NCBI RefSeq assembly: GCF_005952805.1
Contig: NZ_CP040709.1
Location: 1,240,001-1,304,000, forward strand
DNA length: 64,000 nt
DNA from: Inhella inkyongensis
GTDB lineage: Bacteria > Pseudomonadota > Gammaproteobacteria > Burkholderiales > Burkholderiaceae_C
Direction of reading: 5' to 3'
The notes beneath the pieces are model-generated. The model was given only the letters and a program-made list of their open reading frames with translations. It was not told where the DNA came from and did not search any database. Position numbers and translations under genes: made by a program. The number at the start of each line of letters is the position of its first letter. Position 1 is the stretch's first letter. Of this stretch, positions 56,242 to 64,000 are shown piece after piece.

Positions 56242-58032
56242 ATGTCGATTGCCAAGAATGTTCCCAGCCGCATCCTGATGGGGCTGCTGGTTTCCGCAGG
56301 TCTGGCCTCTGTGGCCCAAGCGGGTGGTGCCAATGTCTCTGCCGAGCGCGGCGCCTTTACCGATCGCCTGATCATCAAGTACCGCATGGAACCGGCTGCC
56401 GCCTCGCAGGGCGGCTTGGCGGGTAACAGCGGCATCGTGCCTCCGGGCCTGGCCCGCCTGGCCCAGGCGCAAGGCTTGAGCCTGAAGGAACACCGCACTA
56501 CCGGCCTGGGTGCCAAGGTCTATACCTTGGGCAAGTGGGCTGCCGTCAGCGATTTGGCCGCCCTGGCTGCGCAGATGAAGAATGAGGACGACAACATCGA
56601 GTACGCGGAACCGGATCGCCGCATGTACGCGATGATGACGCCCAACGACACCAACTACTCGAGCCTGTGGGGCCTGCAGGGTGGCAACGGCGGCATGCGC
56701 GCCAACACCGCCTGGGACAGTTACAACGGCACGGGCGTTGTGGTCGCCGTGCTGGATACCGGCATTCGCGCGTCGCACCCCGACCTGGTCGGCCAGACCG
56801 TGGCCGGCTACGACATGATTGCTGACACCTTCGTGTCGAATGACGGCACCGCCCGTGACGCCGATCCCTCGGACCCCGGCGACTGGGCCACGGCCGGCCA
56901 GTGCGGCACGGGCGAGCCGGCCTCCAACAGCAGCTGGCACGGCACCCACGTGGCCGGCACGATCGCCGCCAAGGGCAACAACAGCCTGGGCGTGATCGGT
57001 GTGGCCTATGGCGCCAAGGTGCAAGCGGTGCGCGTGCTGGGTCGTTGCGGCGGCTACACCTCGGACATCGCCGACGCCATGATCTGGGCCTCGGGCGGTA
57101 CCGTCTCAGGCGTGCCGGCCAATGCCACCCCGGCCAAGGTCATCAACATGAGCCTGGGCGGCGGCGGCGCTTGCGACACCACCAGCCAGAACGCCATCAA
57201 CAGCGCCCGTTCGCGTGGCACGGTGGTGGTGGTGGCCGCGGGTAACGAGAACCAGAACGCCTCGAACAGCAACCCGGCCAACTGCTCGGGCGTGGTGACC
57301 GTGGCGGCCGTGGGCCCCACTGGCGGCCGCGCTTACTACTCCAACTACGGCACCGTGGTGGACGTGGCGGCTCCGGGCGGCGACATGAGCGCGTCCAGCA
57401 GCAATGGCATTTTGTCGACCCTGAACGCCGGCACCACCGGCCCGGGCGCTGATAACTATGCCTACTACCAGGGCACCTCGATGGCCACGCCGCACGTGGC
57501 GGGTCTGGCCGCTCTGATGCTGCAGGCCAAGCCGACCGCGACGCCGGATCAGATCGAAGCTGCGTTGAAGAGCTCGGCCCGCGCCTTCCCGGCCACCTGC
57601 AGTGGCTGCGGTACCGGCATCATCGATGCGCCGGCGGCCATCACAGCGATCCTCGGTGGCACCACCCCGCCGCCCACCGGCACCACGATGAACGAGACGG
57701 AGTCCAACAACACCACCGGCACCGCCAACACCGTCAGCACCAGCAACACCACGGTGAATGGCTCGTTGTCCACGACCACGGACACCGACTACTTCAAGGT
57801 GAATCTGCCGGCTGGCAAGACCCTGACCGCCACCCTGAACGGCGGCGCCAAGGACTACGACCTCTACATCTACAACAGCAATGGCACCCAGATCGCCTCC
57901 AGCGAGAACGGCGCCGGTCAGGCGGATACGGCCAGTGTGACCAACACCGGCACGACCACCATCGCCCGCTATGTGCGAGTGAAGTACTACAGCGGCGGTA
58001 GCGGCACCTACACGCTGAATCTGAAGTGGTAA
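56242..58032 (+). CDS. Secreted subtilisin-like serine protease (S8) with C-terminal PPC domain
   Basis: A 596-residue exported protease. Signal peptide of about 27 residues (ending VAQAG), then an I9-like propeptide (about 38-130). The catalytic domain has D172 in VLDTGIRASHPDL, H233 in SWHGTHVAGT and S413 in GTSMATPHVAG. Cysteines around C221, C269, C311, C348 and C535-C538 could form disulfides. The C-terminal PPC domain (about 485-596) has DTDYFKVNLPAGKTL and DYDLYIYNSNGT and is often removed on maturation. A strong terminator follows. Confidence 0.95.
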   Translation: MSIAKNVPSRILMGLLVSAGLASVAQAGGANVSAERGAFTDRLIIKYRMEPAAASQGGLAGNSGIVPPGLARLAQAQGLSLKEHRTTGLGAKVYTLGKWAAVSDLAALAAQMKNEDDNIEYAEPDRRMYAMMTPNDTNYSSLWGLQGGNGGMRANTAWDSYNGTGVVVAVLDTGIRASHPDLVGQTVAGYDMIADTFVSNDGTARDADPSDPGDWATAGQCGTGEPASNSSWHGTHVAGTIAAKGNNSLGVIGVAYGAKVQAVRVLGRCGGYTSDIADAMIWASGGTVSGVPANATPAKVINMSLGGGGACDTTSQNAINSARSRGTVVVVAAGNENQNASNSNPANCSGVVTVAAVGPTGGRAYYSNYGTVVDVAAPGGDMSASSSNGILSTLNAGTTGPGADNYAYYQGTSMATPHVAGLAALMLQAKPTATPDQIEAALKSSARAFPATCSGCGTGIIDAPAAITAILGGTTPPPTGTTMNETESNNTTGTANTVSTSNTTVNGSLSTTTDTDYFKVNLPAGKTLTATLNGGAKDYDLYIYNSNGTQIASSENGAGQADTASVTNTGTTTIARYVRVKYYSGGSGTYTLNLKW

Positions 58033-58056
58033 GACCTCACGGTCTGAGCTGATGAC

Positions 58057-58082
58057 AGGCCCCGCCTCGGCGGGGCCTTTTT
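58057..58082 (+). terminator. Rho-independent terminator after the subtilase gene
   Basis: AGGCCCCGCC (58057-58066) pairs with GGCGGGGCCT (58069-58078) and is followed by five T (58078-58082). It lies 25 bases after the stop codon. Confidence 0.92.
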
Positions 58083-58122
58083 CATGCCCCTCTACACTTC
58101 GGCCCCCCCTGAAGAGTTGTCC

Positions 58123-58500
58123 ATGGCCGGTCTGCGCCCCGAATCACCCCGCCCCACCGCCGTGACCCTGCACCAGGCCAGCCAGCGCCTGGAAGTCGCG
58201 TTCGACGATGGCGCCTGCTTTCTCATCCCCTTCGAGCTGATGCGGGTCTACAGCCCGTCCGCCGAGGTCCAGGGCCACAGCCCTGAGCAGGCCGTGTTGC
58301 AGGTGGGCAAGCGGGGTGTCGGCATCACGGGCGTCGAGGCGGTGGGCCATTACGCCCTCAAGCCCAGCTTCAGCGATGGGCACGACTCCGGCCTTTTCAG
58401 CTGGGATTACCTTTATCACTTGGGCCGCGACGAGGCGCAGCTGTGGCGCGCCTACGAGGCCAAACTCAGCGCCGCAGGCGCTTCCAGGGATCCGGCATGA
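58123..58500 (+). CDS. DUF971 (gamma-butyrobetaine hydroxylase-like N-terminal domain) protein
   Basis: A 125-residue protein, from ATG 58123 ([16 protein letters not shown]); an upstream ATG at 58084 lies on the preceding terminator and is rejected. The conserved pattern [27 protein letters not shown] and [22 protein letters not shown] is typical of DUF971, a domain that binds a metal in some proteins. In betaproteobacteria it is encoded directly before ubiE, as here, with a four-base overlap. Function unknown. Confidence 0.92.
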   Translation: MAGLRPESPRPTAVTLHQASQRLEVAFDDGACFLIPFELMRVYSPSAEVQGHSPEQAVLQVGKRGVGITGVEAVGHYALKPSFSDGHDSGLFSWDYLYHLGRDEAQLWRAYEAKLSAAGASRDPA

Positions 58501-59228
58501 GCCAGACGCACTTTGGATTCAAGCAGGTCGATGAACGCGAAAAGGCCAGCAAGGTCCGCTCGGTGTTCGACTCCGTGGCCTCGCGCTATGACGTCATGAA
58601 CGACCTGATGTCGGCCGGCGCCCATCGAGCCTGGAAGGCCTACACCGTGGCGGTGGCAGGCCTTCAGGGCGGCGAGGCCGTTCTCGACATCGCCGCCGGC
58701 ACGGGCGATCTGACCAAGGCCTTTGCCAAGCGCGTGGGTTCGCGCGGCATGGTGCTGCATACCGACATCAACGAGGCCATGCTGCGCACCGGCCGCGACC
58801 GGCTGCTGGATGAGGGGGTGCTAACCCCCAGCCTACTCACCGATGCCGAGGCGCTGCCGTTCAAGAGTGAGAGCTTTGACTTGGTCAGTGTGGCCTTTGG
58901 CCTGCGCAACATGACGCACAAGGACCGTGCGCTGGCCGAGATGCACCGTGTGCTCAAACCCGGCGGGCGGCTGCTGGTGTTGGAGTTCAGCAAAGTGGCC
59001 GCGCCGCTCCAAAAGGCCTACGACTGGTATAGCTTTCAGGTGCTGCCGCGCCTGGGGCAGATGATCGCCGGCGACGCCGACAGCTACCGCTACCTGGCCG
59101 AATCCATTCGCATGCATCCCGACGCTGCCACGCTGAAGACCATGATGAAAACCGCGGGCTTTGGTCATGTCGACGTGCACAAACTCAGCGCCGGTGTGGT
59201 GGCGCTGCACGTGGGAATACGCTGCTGA
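58497..59228 (+). CDS. ubiE: Ubiquinone/menaquinone C-methyltransferase UbiE
   Basis: SAM-dependent methyltransferase adding the C-methyl group in ubiquinone (and menaquinone) synthesis. 243 residues. [20 protein letters not shown] at the N-terminus, the SAM-binding motif [15 protein letters not shown] (about 62-76), [15 protein letters not shown] and [20 protein letters not shown] with [14 protein letters not shown] are present. Overlaps the DUF971 gene by four bases. Confidence 0.97.
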   Translation: MSQTHFGFKQVDEREKASKVRSVFDSVASRYDVMNDLMSAGAHRAWKAYTVAVAGLQGGEAVLDIAAGTGDLTKAFAKRVGSRGMVLHTDINEAMLRTGRDRLLDEGVLTPSLLTDAEALPFKSESFDLVSVAFGLRNMTHKDRALAEMHRVLKPGGRLLVLEFSKVAAPLQKAYDWYSFQVLPRLGQMIAGDADSYRYLAESIRMHPDAATLKTMMKTAGFGHVDVHKLSAGVVALHVGIRC

Positions 59229-59230
59229 CT

Positions 59231-59274
59231 CACGGCACGCTGCCGTGCTGCAATCCATGCCACTGTGCTGGCAT
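59231..59274 (+). promoter_or_regulatory. Two dyads between ubiE and epsD
   Basis: CACGGCA-CGC-TGCCGTG (59231-59247) is a perfect seven-pair hairpin directly after ubiE without a T-run. ATGCCA-N6-TGGCAT (59257-59274) is a perfect dyad 30 bases before the epsD ATG and might be an operator of the EPS cluster. Confidence 0.4.
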
Positions 59275-59303
59275 CCTGTCTTGATCTGAAACGAATGCTG
59301 TCC

Positions 59304-60236
59304 ATGAATCTGCCGACCGCTTCTTCTTTGGTGCCCTCTCGAGTCGCTGTGCTGCTGTTGGTGGCGGGTTTGACGGGCTGCGGGGGTGGGGCGGACAAGC
59401 CGACCCAAACGGCGGCCCGCGTCAATAAGGAAGACATCACCGTGCACCAGATCAACCAGGTGCTGGCGCGCCAGCCTGGGCTCAAACCCGAGCAGGCACA
59501 GGCTGCCGCTGCCCAGGTGCTGGAGCAGTTGATCGACCAGGAATTGGCGGTGCAAAAGGCGCAGGACTTCAAGCTGGACCGCAATCCGCAGGTGCAGATG
59601 CAGATCGAGGCGGCCAAGCGAGAGATCCTGGCGCGTGCCTATGCCGAGAAGGTCGGAGAGAGCGTGGCCAAGCCTAGCGCCGACGAGGTGCGCAAGTACT
59701 TTGATGCCAATCCGGCCCTGTTCAGCGAGCGCCGCATCTACAACCTGCAGGAACTGGCCATCGAGGCCAAGCCCGAACAGTTCGAGGGGCTCAAGGAAAA
59801 GCTGGCCGCCGCCAAGACCCTGACCGACTTTGTCGAATACCTGAAGGGCGCCGGCATCGCCTTCACGGGCAACCAGGCTGTGCGTGCTGCTGAACAATTG
59901 CCGCTGGATCGTCTGGACGGCTTGGCCAAGCTCAAGGACGGCCAGACCGTGCTGACCCAGACGCCGCAGGGATTGCAGGTGCTGATGCTGGCCGGCTCGC
60001 GCAGCCAGCCTGTTGATCTGGACCGCGCCCGCCCCGCCATCGAGGCCTTCTTGAGCAACCAGCGCAAGACCGAGTTGCTTAAACAGGACATGAAGGCCCT
60101 GCGTGCGGCCAGCAAGATTGAATACAAGGGCAAGTTCAGCGCCCCGACCGCCGCGGCAATCAGCGCCAGCGCGCCGGCCTCTGCGGCCAGTGGCTTGGAC
60201 GATGCGGCCATCCGCAAGGGTCTGGGGATTAAGTGA
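59304..60236 (+). CDS. epsD: EpsD-family peptidyl-prolyl isomerase lipoprotein
   Basis: Lipoprotein of the exopolysaccharide cluster. ATG 59304 (MNLPTASSLVPSRVAVLLLV) gives 310 residues with the lipobox LTGC (Cys around 25) for outer or inner membrane anchoring. The body is the SurA/parvulin-like helical fold of the EpsD family: VNKEDITVHQINQVLARQ, then EQLIDQELAVQKAQ and SADEVRKYFDANPALFSER. Two earlier starts (59265, 59295) would put extra polar residues before the signal peptide. Starts the epsD-epsE-epsF-epsG-xrtB run. Confidence 0.88.
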   Translation: MNLPTASSLVPSRVAVLLLVAGLTGCGGGADKPTQTAARVNKEDITVHQINQVLARQPGLKPEQAQAAAAQVLEQLIDQELAVQKAQDFKLDRNPQVQMQIEAAKREILARAYAEKVGESVAKPSADEVRKYFDANPALFSERRIYNLQELAIEAKPEQFEGLKEKLAAAKTLTDFVEYLKGAGIAFTGNQAVRAAEQLPLDRLDGLAKLKDGQTVLTQTPQGLQVLMLAGSRSQPVDLDRARPAIEAFLSNQRKTELLKQDMKALRAASKIEYKGKFSAPTAAAISASAPASAASGLDDAAIRKGLGIK

Positions 60237-61051
60237 TGCGAGTCGCCTTCTTTAAGGGAATCCTCCTGGCGCTGCTGACGGGCTTTGTGGCGTTCATCCC
60301 GGCCTACGCCCAAGGCAAGGCCGTGGGCGAGTACAAATTGGGCGCGGGCGATGTCGTCCGCGTGATGGTCTACCAAAACGCCGACCTCACCATCGAGGCC
60401 CGCGTCAGCGAGGCCGGCCTGCTCAGCTACCCTTTGTTGGGCAATGTGAAGGTTGGCGGCCTTTCGGCCAGTGCGGCCGAGCAGTTGATTGCCAATGGCC
60501 TGAAGGATGGCAGCTTCGTGAAGCAGCCCCAAGTGACGTTGACGGTGCTGCAGGTGCGTGCGCACATGGTCAATGTGCTGGGTCATCTGAACCGTCCGGG
60601 CCGCTACCCCTTGGAGATGGGGGGCATGCGCGTCGCTGACCTGTTGTCGGTGGCAGGCGGCACCACGGCCGTGGCCAGCGAGGTGGTGGTGGTGAGCGGC
60701 ACGCGCGATGGCAAGCCCTTCCGTGTGGAATTGGACCTGCCTTCGTTGTTCGAGGCCAATAGCAAGACCCAGGACGTCGAGTTGATGAATGGCGACACCC
60801 TGTGGGTGGACCGGGCACGCCAGATTTACATCTATGGCGAGGTGCAGCGGCCGGGTGCCATGCGCCTGGAGCGCGGGATGACGTTGATGCAAGCCCTGGC
60901 GGCCGGCGGCGGTACGACCCAGCGCGGTACCGAAAAGGGCATTCGCGTGCACCGCAAGGACGACAAAGGGCAGGTGCAGGCACTGAACCCGCCGATGGAA
61001 GCGTTGCTGCAGGATGGCGACGTGGTGTTTGTGCGCGAGAGCTTGTTCTAA
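60236..61051 (+). CDS. epsE: Polysaccharide export protein EpsE (outer-membrane polysaccharide export family)
   Basis: Exports the polysaccharide across the periplasm or outer membrane. ATG 60236 shares its A with the epsD stop; 271 residues with a signal peptide ending AYAQG and no lipobox cysteine, unlike Wza. The poly-export domain starts YKLGAGDVVRVMVYQNADL, followed by SLBB-type parts GHLNRPGRYPLEMGGMRVAD and YGEVQRPGAMRLERGMTLMQ. The XrtB-associated EpsE type. Confidence 0.92.
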   Translation: MRVAFFKGILLALLTGFVAFIPAYAQGKAVGEYKLGAGDVVRVMVYQNADLTIEARVSEAGLLSYPLLGNVKVGGLSASAAEQLIANGLKDGSFVKQPQVTLTVLQVRAHMVNVLGHLNRPGRYPLEMGGMRVADLLSVAGGTTAVASEVVVVSGTRDGKPFRVELDLPSLFEANSKTQDVELMNGDTLWVDRARQIYIYGEVQRPGAMRLERGMTLMQALAAGGGTTQRGTEKGIRVHRKDDKGQVQALNPPMEALLQDGDVVFVRESLF

Positions 61052-61064
61052 GAGGATTGCCGTC

Positions 61065-62456
61065 TTGAACTTCGGGCGACTGATCGCGATTCTTGGTGCG
61101 CGCTGGCAGGCCGCGCTGGGTGTTTTGTGTTTGACGGTACTGACGACCCTGGTGGTCAGCCTGCTGATGCCCAAACAGTACGAGGCCGTTGCCAGCGTGG
61201 TGGTGGATGTCAAGCCGGACCCGATTGCTGGTCTGGCCACCGGCATGGCGCTGCCGTCCTATATGGCTACGCAGGTGGACATCATGACCAGCGACCGGGT
61301 CGCGCTGCGTGTGGTGCAGAACCTCAAGCTGACCGAACTGCCGCAGATTCGCGAGGACTGGCAGGCCGAAGCCAAGGGCGAGGGCAGCATTGAAATCTGG
61401 TTGGCCGAACGCCTCAAGAAGAAGCTCGAAGTGCGGCCCTCGCGTGAGTCCAATGTCATCGTGGTCGGCTATTCGGCGCCTGAGCCGCGCTTCGCTGCCG
61501 CACTGGCCAACGCTTGGGTGCAAGCCTATTTGGACACGGTGCTGGAGTTGCGGGTCGAGCCGGCCAAGCAGTATTCGCGTTTTTTTGATCAACGCATCAA
61601 GGAGCAACGCGCCCTCTTGGAAGAAGCCCAAGCCAAGCTGAGTGCCTTTCAAAAGCAAAGCGGCATCGTGGCAACCGACGAGCGACTGGACGTCGAGACG
61701 GCGCGGCTCAATGAGCTGTCGTCGCAGTTGGTGGGGCTGCAGGCGGTGGCATCCGATTCCAACAGTCGCATGGCGCAGGCCAATAGTGGGGCGGGGGATC
61801 GCATGCAGGAGGTGCTGCAGAACCCAGTGGTCGCCGGCTTAAAGGCCGACATCAGTCGACTGGAGGCCAAGCTGCAGGAGCTGGGTGCGCGTTTGGGTGA
61901 ACGGCATCCGCAGGTGATTGAGCTCAAGGCCAGTTTGAACGAAATGCGCCAACGCCTGGAGGTCGAGGTGCGTCGTGTCACCGGGGGTGTGACGGTATCG
62001 GCCTCGATCAATCGCCAGCGCGAGTCAACCCTGCGGGCGGAGTTGCAGGCCCAGCGCGACAAAGTGCTGCAGATGAAGCAGGTCCGCGATGAAGGCATCG
62101 TGCTGGTGCGCGATGTCGAGGCCGCGCAGCGTCTGTCTGATGCCTTGCTGCAGCGCCAGCAGCAGTCCAGCCTGGAAAGCCAGACCACGCAGAGCAATGT
62201 GAACCAACTCGCGATGGCGACGGCCCCTACGGCCCATGCGTCGCCCAAGATCTTGCTCAATCTGGCGGTCTCATTGGCCTTGGGCGGTTTCCTGGCGTTC
62301 GGGGTCGCCCTGGTGTTGGAGATGCTGGACCGCCGGGTGCGAGGGCGCGCTGATCTGACAGAGTTGCTTGGGCTGGAGGTGTTGGGTAGCCTGCCGGCGG
62401 CTGACGCCTTGGCTCGCCCCTCGCGCCCGTGGCTGCGAAACCGGCACACAGCCTAG
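61065..62456 (+). CDS. epsF: Chain-length determinant protein EpsF (Wzz-like)
   Basis: Inner-membrane polysaccharide co-polymerase setting chain length. TTG 61065 (LNFGRLIAIL) with AGAGG upstream gives 463 residues; no ATG fits. N-terminal membrane helix (about 14-35), a periplasmic coiled-coil body with LEEAQAKLSAFQKQSGIVAT and GARLGERHPQVIELKASLNE, and a C-terminal helix (about 405-430, ILLNLAVSLALGGFLAFGVA). The kinase-like domain is separate and encoded next (epsG). Confidence 0.9.
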   Translation: MNFGRLIAILGARWQAALGVLCLTVLTTLVVSLLMPKQYEAVASVVVDVKPDPIAGLATGMALPSYMATQVDIMTSDRVALRVVQNLKLTELPQIREDWQAEAKGEGSIEIWLAERLKKKLEVRPSRESNVIVVGYSAPEPRFAAALANAWVQAYLDTVLELRVEPAKQYSRFFDQRIKEQRALLEEAQAKLSAFQKQSGIVATDERLDVETARLNELSSQLVGLQAVASDSNSRMAQANSGAGDRMQEVLQNPVVAGLKADISRLEAKLQELGARLGERHPQVIELKASLNEMRQRLEVEVRRVTGGVTVSASINRQRESTLRAELQAQRDKVLQMKQVRDEGIVLVRDVEAAQRLSDALLQRQQQSSLESQTTQSNVNQLAMATAPTAHASPKILLNLAVSLALGGFLAFGVALVLEMLDRRVRGRADLTELLGLEVLGSLPAADALARPSRPWLRNRHTA

Positions 62457-62512
62457 CGCAAAGCCGCAGCGCTTTGAGCTGCAGAGCGCCAGTCACGATA
62501 AGGAATCAGACC

Positions 62513-63373
62513 ATGTTGAATGCCTCTACCGTCGCCGCTGAGCGCTCGATCGGCGCAATCATCAGCGACACCCGCAACCTGGGCGCGGATCAGGTCGAGG
62601 CCATCGTGGCCTACCAGCGGCAGCATGGGGTTCGCTTTGGCGCGGCCGCCGTCGCCCTGGGGTATGCGAGCGCGGACGATGTGCTGCATGCGCTGGCGCA
62701 GCAGTTCCATTACCCTTATGCGGCCAACGAGGACCAAAAGGGCAGCCCCGAACTCGTGGCGTTGAATCAACCCTTTGGTCGGCAGGCCGAAGCCATTCGC
62801 GCGATTCGATCGCAGTTGCTGATGCGGGGCCTGGGGGCGCAGCAGGAGGACCGGGCAGCCCTGGCCCTGATCAGTCCTCAATCCGGTGACGGCCGCAGCT
62901 ACTTCGCTGCCAACCTCGCGGTGGCGCTGGCGCAACTCGGTGGGCGGGTTTTGCTGATTGACGCCGACATGCGCGCACCGCGTCAGCACGACATTTTCGG
63001 CTTACCCAACGAAACCGGACTCTCGGGCATTTTGGCTGGACGGGCCCAGACCCAGGTCATTCAGCCCGTCGCAGGGGTCCCCGGCTTGTGCGTGCTGCCT
63101 GTCGGGGTCACGCCGCCCAATCCTGTCGAGTTGGTCGAGCGTCCCGGATTTGGCTTCCTGTTGCAGGAGTTGCGAGCCAAGTTTGACTATGTGCTGGTGG
63201 ACACCCCCGCCGGTTCACGCGGGGCCGACGCGGGGGTCATCGCGGCACGCTGCGGTCATGCCTTGTTGATCGCACGCAAGGACGCGACCCGAGTTGCCGC
63301 CGTGCGTGAGCAGGTGGCGGGCCTGCCGACGAGCGCGGTGCAGCTCATCGGCGTGGTCGTCAACGAGCATTGA
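62513..63373 (+). CDS. epsG: Chain-length determinant tyrosine kinase-like protein EpsG
   Basis: BY-kinase-type P-loop protein partnering EpsF. ATG 62513 with AAGGA eight bases upstream; 286 residues. N-terminal domain of about 75 residues similar to a GspE N-terminal segment, then the P-loop domain. The Walker A is SGDGRSYFAANL, with Arg-Ser instead of Lys-Ser/Thr, the usual form of the EpsG family; Walker A' VLLIDADMRAP and YVLVDTPA follow. There is no C-terminal tyrosine cluster, so kinase activity is uncertain. Confidence 0.88.
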   Translation: MLNASTVAAERSIGAIISDTRNLGADQVEAIVAYQRQHGVRFGAAAVALGYASADDVLHALAQQFHYPYAANEDQKGSPELVALNQPFGRQAEAIRAIRSQLLMRGLGAQQEDRAALALISPQSGDGRSYFAANLAVALAQLGGRVLLIDADMRAPRQHDIFGLPNETGLSGILAGRAQTQVIQPVAGVPGLCVLPVGVTPPNPVELVERPGFGFLLQELRAKFDYVLVDTPAGSRGADAGVIAARCGHALLIARKDATRVAAVREQVAGLPTSAVQLIGVVVNEH

Positions 63374-63375
63374 GC

Positions 63376-64000
63376 ATGTCCCTCACGCCCGTGAGCTGGC
63401 ACTCCACCGGGTTGGGCGAATCCGATGTCCAGCCCACGCGGACGGAACTGCATTGGCGTCTCGGACTGCTCCTGCTGGGCCTGGCGATGCTCTATTTGCC
63501 CACCTTTGCGGATCTGGCGCGCACGGTCTGGGCCTCAGATGAGCAGGGGCATGGCCCGATCATCTTGAGCGTCAGTCTTTGGCTGATCTGGCGCAAGCGC
63601 GATCAGCTGCTCAACCTGCCCTCCGTTCACGGGGGCGCAGGAGCTTGGGGACTGCTGGCCTTTGCCCTTGTGGTCTACCTGCTGGGCCGCACCCAGGCCG
63701 TTCTGCTGTTCGAGGTGGGCTCGCTGAGCCTGCTGCTGACTGGCTTGCTGCTGTTGTTCTGGGGGCGTCCTGGCTTGGCGCTGATGGCTTTCCCTTTGCT
63801 GTTCCTACTTTTCATGATCCCGCTGCCGGGCGCCCTGGTGGCCACGGTCACCGGTCCGTTGAAGTCCGGGGTTTCTGCCGTGGCCGAGTTCCTGCTGTTC
63901 CATGCCGGCTATCCGGTCGGGCGCAGCGGCGTGGTCCTGTCCGTCGGGCCCTACCAGTTGCTGGTCGCCGACGCCTGTGCCGGTCTGAGTTCGCTGTTCA
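63376..64000 (+). CDS. xrtB: Exosortase B, 5' part (truncated by window end)
   Basis: Inner-membrane cysteine transpeptidase-like enzyme that processes PEP-CTERM proteins. ATG 63376, two bases after the epsG stop. 208 codons are visible, with many hydrophobic helices (LGLLLLGLAMLYLPTFADLA, LLAFALVVYLLGR, LALMAFPLLFLLFMIPLPGA). The active-site Cys lies in VADACAGLSSLF at the window end; the downstream Arg and His are outside. Placement after epsDEFG matches the XrtB/EPS locus type. Confidence 0.9.
   Translation, partial: MSLTPVSWHSTGLGESDVQPTRTELHWRLGLLLLGLAMLYLPTFADLARTVWASDEQGHGPIILSVSLWLIWRKRDQLLNLPSVHGGAGAWGLLAFALVVYLLGRTQAVLLFEVGSLSLLLTGLLLLFWGRPGLALMAFPLLFLLFMIPLPGALVATVTGPLKSGVSAVAEFLLFHAGYPVGRSGVVLSVGPYQLLVADACAGLSSLF

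Noticed and set aside
59257..59290. Sigma-54 (-24/-12) promoter before epsD
   Set aside because: TGGCAT is present but the downstream element is off by one base and lacks the GC dinucleotide.
1..64000. CRISPR array, tRNA or rRNA genes, restriction or other defence islands
   Set aside because: No regularly spaced repeats, no tRNA cloverleaf or rRNA sequence and no recognisable defence gene were found by reading both strands.

Overview
The window is high-GC DNA from a betaproteobacterium, most likely a Burkholderiales member of the Rubrivivax/Roseateles/Inhella type. The evidence is the gene order lepA-lepB-DUF4845-rnc-era-recO-pdxJ-acpS-nagZ, the rne/rluC divergent pair, a DUF3683-type FAD/Fe-S dehydrogenase, DUF971-ubiE, and an exosortase B/EPS (epsDEFG-xrtB) cluster with a PEP-CTERM protein. 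No tRNA, rRNA or CRISPR array was seen.

Region 1 (1-23283) is the right-hand part of a transposable, Mu-like prophage of siphovirus (B3/D3112-like) architecture. It holds a DDE transposase, a MuB-type ATPase, small early genes, Gam, GemA, a Mor-type activator, scaffold/protease, major capsid, head completion and tail tube genes, a tape measure gene and a set of tail-tip genes. Its left end lies outside the window. The right terminus can be placed at 23283 (a CA end with repeated subterminal motifs). No terminase, portal or lysis gene lies between the Mor gene and the scaffold gene. A small minus-strand membrane ORF sits where a tail assembly chaperone would be expected.

Region 2 (23284-32593) is host. 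The prophage interrupts a DegP/MucD-type periplasmic protease gene; only its 3' part (catalytic Ser and two PDZ domains) is in the window. A structured, promoter-equipped leader with a strong terminator precedes lepA. Then comes the long, tightly packed operon lepA to nagZ, covering translation, protein export, rRNA processing, DNA repair, PLP synthesis, holo-ACP synthesis and muropeptide recycling, with one extragenic palindromic repeat block between era and recO.

Region 3 (32610-46800) contains a PEP-CTERM protein and rne on the minus strand. On the plus strand are rluC, a HAD phosphatase, a Rieske protein, a S49 peptidase, a YwrD-like gamma-glutamyltransferase and a SUMF1-fold protein. A LytS/LytR-type two-component system follows, with a truncated pseudokinase between kinase and regulator, and then an MFS transporter.

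Region 4 (46798-59228) contains ompW with an FNR-like box, a glycerophosphodiesterase, a fused D-2-hydroxyacid dehydrogenase, a HIT protein, two secreted proteases (a zinc metalloprotease and a subtilase) flanking a D-lactate-dehydrogenase-like gene, DUF971 and ubiE.

Region 5 (59304-64000) is the start of an exopolysaccharide/exosortase locus: epsD, epsE, epsF, epsG and a truncated xrtB. The encoded exosortase could process the PEP-CTERM protein of region 3.
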